Source: a virus. Taken from it: a stretch of DNA of 23,254 nt. The notes beneath the pieces were generated by a model. The model was not told the DNA's origin and did not search any database. It was given only the letters and a program-made list of their open reading frames with translations. The DNA is taken from the IMG/VR virus record IMGVR_UViG_3300027754_000456, positions 1-23,254 of that record; one strand, 5' to 3'. The position numbers and the translations under genes are program-made. How positions within the stretch are numbered: the stretch's first letter is position 1; each line of letters opens with the position of its first letter. Of the stretch, positions 1-4,634 are shown piece after piece.

Positions 1-279
1 GGGATCCTGCGCAGCTATCCACGCTTTTGACTCCTTGGTGCGACGATCGAAGGTGGACGGGTAAACGCTGAGCCTCTCCCTAAAGTTTGACGAATCAAAG
101 ATCATCGCGTCAAAGTTGCTGCCTAACTTCATTGCCGCTGTCGGCTCGAAAGGGGCGGTCTTTGAATGCAGGTAATGCTGCGGGGAACGCCTGAAGGCTT
201 TCAAGCTCGACTGTGAGACTCGATCGAGGGCGAAGTAGTCCACGTCGAGCATGTGCTGTATTCCGTTATCAACCTTCAC
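1..279 (-). CDS. RecE-like exonuclease, N-terminal part (runs off window)
   Basis: This frame is open from a GTG at 279 to the window edge (93 codons), so only the N-terminus is seen. Residues around YFALDRVSQSSLKAFRRSP, then HYLHSK, then AMKLGSNFDAMIFD, match the opening of RecE/PD-(D/E)XK phage exonucleases (the usual pattern is LSQSxLKxxxxSPxHY, then an AMxLGxxxHxxxLxP block). Such enzymes resect linear dsDNA so a partner annealing protein can load. Its partner is the recT-like gene just upstream, whose last 11 bases it overlaps. A GGAGG lies 6 bases before the GTG, inside recT, which supports this start; an in-frame ATG nine codons later is the alternative. The catalytic nuclease residues lie outside the window. 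The family call is from pattern recognition only. Confidence 0.75.
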   Translation of the reverse strand, partial: MKVDNGIQHMLDVDYFALDRVSQSSLKAFRRSPQHYLHSKTAPFEPTAAMKLGSNFDAMIFDSSNFRERLSVYPSTFDRRTKESKAWIAAQDP

Positions 280-1042
280 TTTGCACCTCCAAATTGATCA
301 CGGGGGTTGCTCCTGTCGTTCGGATGTCGGCAACCTCCTCGGTGCTCAACAACCCCTTGAGTGCATCGCCGAATTGATCACGGAGGGCAAACGTGCGAGC
401 GCGGAACTTTAGCATCCTTGCGGGGAATTGTTTCCAAGGGCCTTCTTTACCCCACAGGCCTGCGCTCTTGGCGTCGGCAACTGTAAACCTTACGAAGCTG
501 GGGGAGTAATCGCGGCGGTGAACAAAGACCGTCACACCGAAGTCGTCGGCAGTCTTGTTGAGTTTGGGTTGCATCTTGGCTAGTTCAATTCGGTCGGTTT
601 GAGCTAGGGACTCGGTTTTGTTTAAACAAAGAGCGCGAAAAAACGGATCCGTCTCTGCATTCGTTTCCATTTCCTCGAATGCCAGGAGTAGACCCGTGCC
701 TCGAACGATGGCGAGTTGGGCGTCACCGTAGATACTGGGCCTGCCGTTGATGATAGCGATGTTCTGGAGCGCAGACATCGGGGACATCCGCAACTCCAGA
801 CCCATCTGAATGGCAATTGCTATTGCCTGCGGGGTGTTGAGTCCTTTTGGAGCCAGTCCGCTTTGGTGGACGCATTGCGCGAAGCGAAAGAGGCTGTCAA
901 AGTCCGTGAACTGAACGCCCGTATTGCTCATGGCGATTGACTGCTTTACCGCCACGGTCACGGTGGAAGGCGGCGGCGGTGCAGGTAGGGCGTAGGATGT
1001 TGCTACCGTCGTTTGTTCGGTTTGGATATGTTCAGGGGTCAT
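269..1042 (-). CDS. recT: RecT-like single-strand annealing recombinase
   Basis: The protein has 257 residues. The region around residues 65-115 (FAQCVHQSGLAPKGLNTPQA, then IAIQMGLELRMSPMSALQNI, then INGRPSIYGDAQLAIVR) and the later block FTVADAKSAGLWGKEGPWKQ followed by FPARMLKFRARTFALRDQF are hallmarks of phage RecT-family proteins. These coat ssDNA and anneal complementary strands in exonuclease-coupled recombination. The first ~45 residues are low-complexity (Pro/Thr/Val-rich) and probably disordered. The gene is followed at once by a RecE-like exonuclease, the classical two-component recombinase pair, here with the annealer first. The start has no clear Shine-Dalgarno and follows a tiny membrane-protein gene by 4 bases, so translation may be coupled. 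The family call is strong; in vivo function is inferred. Confidence 0.87.
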   Translation of the reverse strand: MTPEHIQTEQTTVATSYALPAPPPPSTVTVAVKQSIAMSNTGVQFTDFDSLFRFAQCVHQSGLAPKGLNTPQAIAIAIQMGLELRMSPMSALQNIAIINGRPSIYGDAQLAIVRGTGLLLAFEEMETNAETDPFFRALCLNKTESLAQTDRIELAKMQPKLNKTADDFGVTVFVHRRDYSPSFVRFTVADAKSAGLWGKEGPWKQFPARMLKFRARTFALRDQFGDALKGLLSTEEVADIRTTGATPVINLEVQSEG

Positions 1043-1046
1043 AGAT

Positions 1047-1139
1047 TTAATTTCGGTTGGTGTTTTTGAAAATGTCGGCGAGGATCGTGGCGCAAAACAG
1101 GCCGAGGATCGCGACGATAATAATGCTCAAGGTGCTCAT
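1047..1139 (-). CDS. tiny putative single-pass membrane protein (30 aa)
   Basis: A 31-codon frame (ATG at 1139, TAA at 1047) encodes MSTLSIIIVAILGLFCATIL followed by ADIFKNTNRN: one hydrophobic segment of about 17-18 residues and a short polar, basic tail. Its ATG overlaps the TGA of the preceding gene in an ATGA-type junction, and recT starts 4 bases after its stop, so it fits tightly into the leftward operon. No function can be assigned. Small phage membrane peptides can be holin-like, superinfection-exclusion or toxin-like, but nothing here separates these. The tight spacing and clean hydrophobic profile are the only support. Confidence 0.5.
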   Translation of the reverse strand: MSTLSIIIVAILGLFCATILADIFKNTNRN

Positions 1140-1309
1140 GGTGTTTGTGTTTGAGTTTTGAGGAACGAGGTGATGATGTCGGTCACTCCGTGGCCGAGCT
1201 TTATTCCTCGGGCTTTAAAGTGACGGCGTAGGTCGGCGTGAACCGAGTTTGGCACTCGGATCACGGTTGTATTCTTTGAGCTGTGTTCGTTTTTGTCTGA
1301 GTTGTCCAT
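1136..1309 (-). CDS. small putative ribbon-helix-helix protein (57 aa)
   Basis: The frame runs from ATG 1309 to TGA 1136 and gives 57 residues. A polar N-terminus is followed by NTTVIRVPNSVHADLRRHF and then KARGIKLGHGVTDIITSFLK. A short beta strand (TTVIRVP) followed by two helices is the layout of Arc/CopG/ParD-type DNA-binding proteins, where the strand pairs in a dimer and reads DNA. The match is by secondary-structure pattern, not by a diagnostic motif. The gene is translationally linked to the tiny membrane-protein gene by an ATGA overlap. Its start is preceded by an A-rich tract (ACATTACAAAC) and no Shine-Dalgarno. It could be a local regulator of the leftward operon. Confidence 0.5.
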   Translation of the reverse strand: MDNSDKNEHSSKNTTVIRVPNSVHADLRRHFKARGIKLGHGVTDIITSFLKTQTQTP

Positions 1310-1330
1310 GTTTGTAATGTTTTCTTCTGA

Positions 1331-1378
1331 GCCGATTTAGGCGCAGACTTCCACGCCTCGAAAGGCGCGGCGTGTCTG
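1331..1378 (-). promoter_or_regulatory. intercistronic double hairpin (diverged third copy)
   Basis: In the gap between the stop at 1382 and the start at 1309, the minus-strand transcript can form a large hairpin: CAGAC at 1378-1374 pairs with GTCTG at 1348-1344, and ACGCC pairs with GGCGT further in, with a GGAA bulge. A short hairpin with GCC/GGC arms (1342-1331) lies nearer the next start. This is the same layout as the two related spacers at 2063-2126 and 2367-2430, though the sequence itself has diverged. Confidence 0.45.
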
Positions 1379-1381
1379 TGA

Positions 1382-2062
1382 CTAAACGGGAGGTTCTGCG
1401 GCTAACTTTAGCCCGAAAGAGTCCAGTTTCTCTTTGATTTCGTTCAATGTTTTTTTGCCGATGTTACGACTTCTCAAAAGCTCCTTTTCCGTTTTTGAGG
1501 TTAAATCTCCGATACACGATATTCCAAGGAAGCAATTCCACAAAACATGCATGGTTCGGTTGCTCAACTTAAGGTTTTCAATTGGCGTAAATATTGTTGG
1601 CGTGATGGTTGCCAAACAATACCTGAAAGCATTGAAACCAACAGAAGTGACGCTGTTGGGGATAACAACCCGAGTCAACCCCGAACACCCAGCAAATGCC
1701 CAATTCTTAATCTTTTTAACGGGCAAACCGCCAATAGTGGCAGGAATAATCAATTCACCCGTGGCTTTGGTGTCGCAAGTTTTTATCACGATACCACCAG
1801 CCTCCTGAGAGTAGGTCAGAACATTCAAAACGTATGCCGCTTGATCCTCGATTGCTTCGGTCAAAAGGGTTGCGCTAATCGTGAATGACCCTTGGTCAAT
1901 GCCAAAGGTTTCGCGGAACTTATATGCTGCCTCGTCGGCGGTAGTTTCGTCAACTGTCCATGCTTTTGACAAGTCGTTTGTGCTTTGCCAATCGTCCGAT
2001 TTAAAGTCATGGCGGGCGTAAGGGTGGGTGCAGTCTGGAATGATGATGATGTAAGTGTTCAT
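1382..2062 (-). CDS. fusion: small N-domain + LRR_5 repeat + RNA polymerase alpha-CTD-like domain
   Basis: The 226-residue protein has three visible parts. Residues 1-72 (MNTYIIIIP, then YARHDF, then KAWTV) form a domain duplicated in the gene at 2428-2766. Residues about 99-150 (GELIIPATIGGLPVKKI, AFAGCSGLTRVVIPNSVTSV) look like one to two BspA/LRR_5-type leucine-rich repeats. Residues about 161-222 (IENLKLSNR, then CIGDLTSKTEKELL, then NIGKKTLNEIKEKLDSFGL) closely resemble the helix-hairpin-helix C-terminal domain of RNA polymerase alpha, which contacts UP-element DNA and activators. R169, G202, K204 and E208 sit where E. coli alpha R265, G296, K298 and E302 sit; N268 is replaced by His and S299 by Thr, and there is a two-residue insertion before the first conserved GDL. 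The alpha N-terminal domains for assembly are absent. Role unknown: it could bind DNA, host activators or RNAP-associated factors. Domain assignment is by eye. Confidence 0.75.
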   Translation of the reverse strand: MNTYIIIIPDCTHPYARHDFKSDDWQSTNDLSKAWTVDETTADEAAYKFRETFGIDQGSFTISATLLTEAIEDQAAYVLNVLTYSQEAGGIVIKTCDTKATGELIIPATIGGLPVKKIKNWAFAGCSGLTRVVIPNSVTSVGFNAFRYCLATITPTIFTPIENLKLSNRTMHVLWNCFLGISCIGDLTSKTEKELLRSRNIGKKTLNEIKEKLDSFGLKLAAEPPV

Positions 2063-2126
2063 GTTCGTTTTTGTTTCGGCTAATTGCCGACCTCAACCCT
2101 CTGCGAAGGGCTGGCGTCGGGAATCA
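2063..2126 (-). promoter_or_regulatory. intercistronic double-hairpin leader, copy A
   Basis: This 64-base spacer, which includes the upstream stop codon, is 52/64 identical to the spacer at 2367-2430. On the minus strand it forms a 7-bp stem with a TCGCAG loop (2113-2094; one G-U pair) and then a 5-bp TCGGC/GCCGA stem (2090-2076). It ends with ACAAAAACGAAC directly before the ATG. The two copies differ at two stem pairs in a compensatory way, which argues that the RNA fold is maintained. Confidence 0.6.
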
Positions 2127-2366
2127 AACACCACATTTAAGCTGGCCGGGGAAAAGATAAACCGATCTTTTGCCGGAACGGATCCGGTAGCCGTCGCCTT
2201 CCTCTTTCAATAACCATTTGCCAGCGCGTTCCCATGCTGCCAAATGAACATTGTTAATAACCGTGGTGCGATAAGCCGTGGCATAATAAAGGTAACCGCC
2301 TTCCTTCAGAAGACTGATTGCGCCTGCAAGATTCTTTGGCCCTACTTCGTAAAATTTGTCGTTCAT
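2124..2366 (-). CDS. hypothetical protein (80 aa)
   Basis: I do not recognise this protein. It starts MNDKFYEVGPKNLAGAISLL, then reads KEGGYLYYATAYRTTVINNV, and ends with a basic, Tyr/Gly-containing stretch (YRIRSGKRSVYLFPGQLK). It appears to be a small soluble alpha/beta protein with no signal peptide, membrane segment or catalytic motif. It lies between two copies of the same double-hairpin spacer and so belongs to the cassette-like early operon. The ATG follows the A-rich tract ACAAAAACGAAT instead of a Shine-Dalgarno. Its function is unknown. Confidence 0.65.
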   Translation of the reverse strand: MNDKFYEVGPKNLAGAISLLKEGGYLYYATAYRTTVINNVHLAAWERAGKWLLKEEGDGYRIRSGKRSVYLFPGQLKCGV

Positions 2367-2430
2367 ATTCGTTTTTGTCTCGGCTGATTGCCGACTACAA
2401 CCTCCTGCGAGAGGTTGGTGTCGAGAATCA
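2367..2430 (-). promoter_or_regulatory. intercistronic double-hairpin leader, copy B
   Basis: This is the second copy of the 64-base spacer. It has a perfect 7-bp stem CAACCTC/GAGGTTG around the loop TCGCAG (minus-strand sense, 2417-2398) and a 5-bp TCGGC/GCCGA stem (2394-2380), followed by ACAAAAACGAAT and the ATG at 2366. The loop is identical to copy A while two adjacent stem pairs have swapped. It may act as a processing site, attenuator or translational control element. Confidence 0.6.
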
Positions 2431-2766
2431 AAACGCGCGGTAAAAACTTAGCTTGGTGTTGATGGCTTCAAGCAAAGGGATTGCGGTAAAATAATCGGTC
2501 AAAGCAATGTTGAAGGCTTTGTGAAACTTTTCAACGGCCTGTTTTTCGTTCGCAGCCTCAACCGTCCATGCCTGGGTCAAATAATCAGTGCTCTCCCATT
2601 CGTAAGATTGAAAGTCGTGGCGAGCATAAGACCCAGCGCAGCCTGGGATGATGATAATGTAAGTGTTCATGTTGTCTTGGAGCTTGGCGTCAGCGGTGTC
2701 CATTTCGGCAATCATTTCGTTGAGCGTAGCCTCTAAATAATCTCGGTTGCTGATTTCGTTTTTCAT
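2428..2766 (-). CDS. hypothetical protein sharing the duplicated MNTYIIIIP domain (112 aa)
   Basis: Residues 33 to about 90 (MNTYIIIIPGC, YARHDFQSYEWESTDYLTQ, AWTVEA, KFHKAF) are clearly homologous to residues 1-55 of the alpha-CTD fusion protein encoded at 1382-2062; the DNA around the internal ATG at 2670 is also nearly identical. A further 32-residue acidic helix-like N-terminus precedes it (start ATG 2766, after AACGAAACGAAC). The internal ATG at 2670 could therefore be an alternative or ancestral start. There is no LRR or alpha-CTD part; the protein ends in a short unrelated tail. The function of the shared domain is unknown. Duplication within the operon is the main information here. 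Confidence 0.65.
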   Translation of the reverse strand: MKNEISNRDYLEATLNEMIAEMDTADAKLQDNMNTYIIIIPGCAGSYARHDFQSYEWESTDYLTQAWTVEAANEKQAVEKFHKAFNIALTDYFTAIPLLEAINTKLSFYRAF

Positions 2767-2785
2767 GTTCGTTTCGTTTTAAAAA

Positions 2786-3166
2786 TTAAACTGCGGCCAG
2801 TTTGGCTGCTTTGGCTGCGGCCAAGGTTACGAGGAGGGCTTGGTAAACTGCTGCTTTGCGAGTTTTCTCCGCCGCATTGCGAATTTGATTTTCAAGGTTT
2901 TGGGCGGCTGCTGCTGCTTTCATCGAGGAAACTATGCAGCTAGCTGATTTGCGCGAGGCTTTGGCGTCTGCGGCGATGGCTGCGTCGCGCTCGGGGGTGC
3001 TGACTGAGGCTGCGAAAGCGGCGCGGGAGGCGAGCCAAGCAATCGCTTTTTTGTCACCGGCTGCTGCGCTCGCAGCCAGAGCGGCTTCGTCAGCGTCGAT
3101 CCGGCGATTGATCGCAAAAGCGATTTCTGAGTTTGTCCGGTTGTTTTGATTTAAGATTTCGTTCAT
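2786..3166 (-). CDS. alanine-rich helical hypothetical protein (126 aa)
   Basis: This is the first gene of the leftward arm. After a polar start (MNEILNQNNRTNSEIAFAIN) the protein is dominated by Ala, Lys, Arg and Asp, with runs such as LAASAAAGDKKAIAWLASRA and a terminal LAAAKAAKLAAV. This predicts long amphipathic helices and perhaps a nucleic-acid-binding or structural role, though low complexity makes family assignment unsafe. The ATG at 3166 follows GAACGAAAAAAAAT. The opposite strand is also open because of the GC-rich alanine codons, but the minus frame fits the operon and start context better. Confidence 0.6.
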   Translation of the reverse strand: MNEILNQNNRTNSEIAFAINRRIDADEAALAASAAAGDKKAIAWLASRAAFAASVSTPERDAAIAADAKASRKSASCIVSSMKAAAAAQNLENQIRNAAEKTRKAAVYQALLVTLAAAKAAKLAAV

Positions 3167-3215
3167 ATTTTTTTTCGTTCGCCGGAGGATTCATCCCTTC
3201 GACACCATTACTTTC

Positions 3216-3236
3216 GCATGATTCCGCGAATCGTGC
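3216..3236. promoter_or_regulatory. imperfect dyad in divergent intergenic region; candidate operator
   Basis: The arms GCATGATTC and GAATCGTGC flank a CGC centre: 9-3-9 with one mismatch in the dyad. It lies in the 3167-3407 gap that separates the leftward and rightward gene sets, about 50 bases upstream of the leftward start at 3166. This position suits an operator for a phage regulator. In the plus-sense RNA it would also be a 9-bp hairpin with one G-U pair. I found no convincing leftward -35/-10 pair beside it. The rest of the gap, apart from the ssb promoter, shows nothing I can name. Confidence 0.35.
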
Positions 3237-3372
3237 AACAAAAACTTTCATTTATTTTTCAGCGTGCATCAAACCCTTGATTCCATTGATCAGAACCGCT
3301 GTTTTATTTTTAAAGCAAAACAGATTTGCGCGGAGAATATCGGCAAAAAAAACATTTAAATTCAATTTCAGC

Positions 3373-3401
3373 GTGACAGATTTGATTTCATGTGATATGG
3401 T
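3373..3401 (+). promoter_or_regulatory. sigma70-like promoter for ssb, possibly giving a leaderless mRNA
   Basis: GTGACA (3373-3378) and TATGGT (3396-3401) are separated by 17 bases and match the -35 and -10 consensus at 5/6 and 4/6 positions. Only six bases (3402-3407) lie between the -10 and the ssb ATG at 3408, so the expected transcription start falls on or next to the ATG. No Shine-Dalgarno is present. The promoter call is inferred from sequence. Confidence 0.5.
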
Positions 3402-3407
3402 CTGCGA

Positions 3408-3881
3408 ATGCCTGATTTTAATAACGTAGTGTTTTCGGGAAACTTGGTGCGCGATCCCGTTTTGCGGAAAACCACTAAGGGCACCTCGGTGCTCGGTTTT
3501 ACCTTGGGGGCAAGCAAAAGCAAAAAGGACAACACCACCGGCGAGGTAAAGTTCAATGTGATCTACCTCGATGTTCAGGCATGGGGGAGCCAGGCGGATG
3601 AGATCGCGGAAAAGGCAAAGAAAGGAACGCCACTCCTTGTCGAAGGTCGGCTCAAGCAAGAGAACTGGGACGATAAAACCACAGGTGCCAAACGGTCAAA
3701 GCTCGTGGTTGTTCTTGAGAGTTTCCAGTTCAAAGATCAAACCTCCCTCGGCAACCCTGAGTCTGTTTGTGCGGCCAACACACCGCCTGCAGCTAATCGT
3801 TCACCTCAAGCAAACGTGGCGCACGCGCAGCCCAAGCTACCGCCACAACCTCAATCTGAATTTGATGATGTCCCCTTCTGA
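3408..3881 (+). CDS. ssb: single-stranded DNA-binding protein
   Basis: The 157-residue protein has an OB-fold of about 110 residues starting FNNVVFSGNLVRDPVLRKTT, with TSVLGFTLGAS, the NVIYLDVQAWGSQADEIAE strand/helix and the GTPLLVEGRLKQENW block typical of bacterial and phage SSB. A Pro/Gln/Ala-rich linker follows, then the acidic tip EFDDVPF that recruits replication and repair enzymes in SSB proteins. It would protect ssDNA during phage replication and could work with the RecT/RecE pair on the opposite arm. It is the first rightward gene. Its start is set by the OB-fold N-terminus; there is no Shine-Dalgarno, and the promoter sits immediately upstream. Confidence 0.93.
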   Translation: MPDFNNVVFSGNLVRDPVLRKTTKGTSVLGFTLGASKSKKDNTTGEVKFNVIYLDVQAWGSQADEIAEKAKKGTPLLVEGRLKQENWDDKTTGAKRSKLVVVLESFQFKDQTSLGNPESVCAANTPPAANRSPQANVAHAQPKLPPQPQSEFDDVPF

Positions 3882-4245
3882 AAATACTTTGAGAAATGTT
3901 CTCGACAGAATCACCACCTCACCTGTACAATCCAACCGAAGGGCGGAGCTACCCGACCCATTCCCTTCCCTTCCGAGTCCCTTTTCCCAATCCCCATGTC
4001 TTCAATTTTCCTAAAGAAAATTGCCCCCTCCGGCCCCATTCCCTCCGGCGGGTATCGGGGCCATGACTGGAATCCTGATCAAGGATCATGATTTTTTTAA
4101 AAATCATTTGAAAATTGGAAAAACAAAAGCGGGAACGGGGAGCGATTTCTTTAAAAATCGCGGGACAAGAAGTGGAACGGGGACGGGGAAAGACGGGGCA
4201 CTTTTAGAATGGAAAAGAAACAGGAACGAAGTCCAAAACAGAACC
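3882..4245. other. hairpin-rich non-coding region; candidate origin or structured RNA
   Basis: No convincing gene lies in these 364 bases. Inverted repeats follow each other closely: CAATTTTC/GAAAATTG (4003-4023), GGCCCC/GGGGCC (4032-4062), ATCCT/AGGAT (4072-4086), a 9-bp stem ATGATTTTT/AAAAATCAT (4088-4107) and a 7-bp stem GCGATTT/AAATCGC (4142-4161). The last two are relatives sharing a TTTAAAAATC core. The left part is C/T-rich (repeated TTCCC, CCCTCCGGC twice) and the right part is G-rich (GGAACGGGGA twice, then GACGGGG runs), so the halves could pair at long range. The frame is open from 4021 but its product would be low-complexity. Position just after ssb is compatible with a replication origin; this is inference. 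Confidence 0.5.
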
Positions 4246-4572
4246 ATGAATGAAACCGAATCTCAAAGCAATGAACCAGAAGATGCCGATGAGCTGGAGC
4301 GTCTCAAACTCGGGATGGATCGTTTGTTCTCGTGGATCACCTCCAACGGCTGCGCTTCCTCCTCTTGCGTTTCGCGTCGTGCTCGCGTCATTTTTTGGGA
4401 GGTGGGTTTCGATAATAAAACCAAAACGTGGGCTGATTTCTCGCGTCGCTACGGCGACTCCGAGCAGGTGGTGTTTGAGATCCGTAAAGACTTCACCGAG
4501 AACTTTGGAGTGGGATTTGCTGGGGGGTATGCGTCGAAAAATAAAAACAAAAAAAAATCTGTTTTGCTTTGA
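4246..4572 (+). CDS. hypothetical protein (108 aa)
   Basis: I do not recognise this protein. An acidic N-terminus (MNETESQSNEPEDADELERL) leads to a compact middle (KLGMDRLFSWITSNGCASSS, ARVIFWEVGFDNKTKTW, YGDSEQVVFEIRKDFTENFG) and a Lys/Asn-rich C-terminus coded partly by a nine-A run. The frame is open further upstream to 4021, but that stretch overlaps the hairpin-rich region and codes for repetitive Gly/Thr/Lys sequence, so the ATG at 4246 is preferred. There is no clear Shine-Dalgarno. The A9 tract near the end is slippage-prone and could alter the C-terminus. Confidence 0.5.
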   Translation: MNETESQSNEPEDADELERLKLGMDRLFSWITSNGCASSSCVSRRARVIFWEVGFDNKTKTWADFSRRYGDSEQVVFEIRKDFTENFGVGFAGGYASKNKNKKKSVLL

Positions 4573-4634
4573 CTCGTTTTTAAATTTCAGGCACAAAAAG
4601 TGACGGTAAAACCGAACCAAAAACTAAACTTAAA

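Noticed and set aside
3181-3300. Leftward promoter for the early operon
   Set aside because: Candidates such as TTGCAC with a 17-base spacer lack an acceptable -10, so no promoter is claimed, although one must exist nearby.
3133-3429. Plus-strand frame of 98 codons across the divergent region
   Set aside because: It overlaps the start of the alanine-rich gene antisense and the ssb start in another frame, has no start signal and a composition unlike phage proteins.
3252-3659. Minus-strand frame of 135 codons against ssb
   Set aside because: It is antisense to the well-supported OB-fold of SSB, with no ribosome binding site and no operon context.
4021-4245. Upstream extension of the 108-residue gene
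   Set aside because: The extension would translate hairpins and G-rich repeats into low-complexity Gly/Thr/Lys sequence; the ATG at 4246 is more natural.
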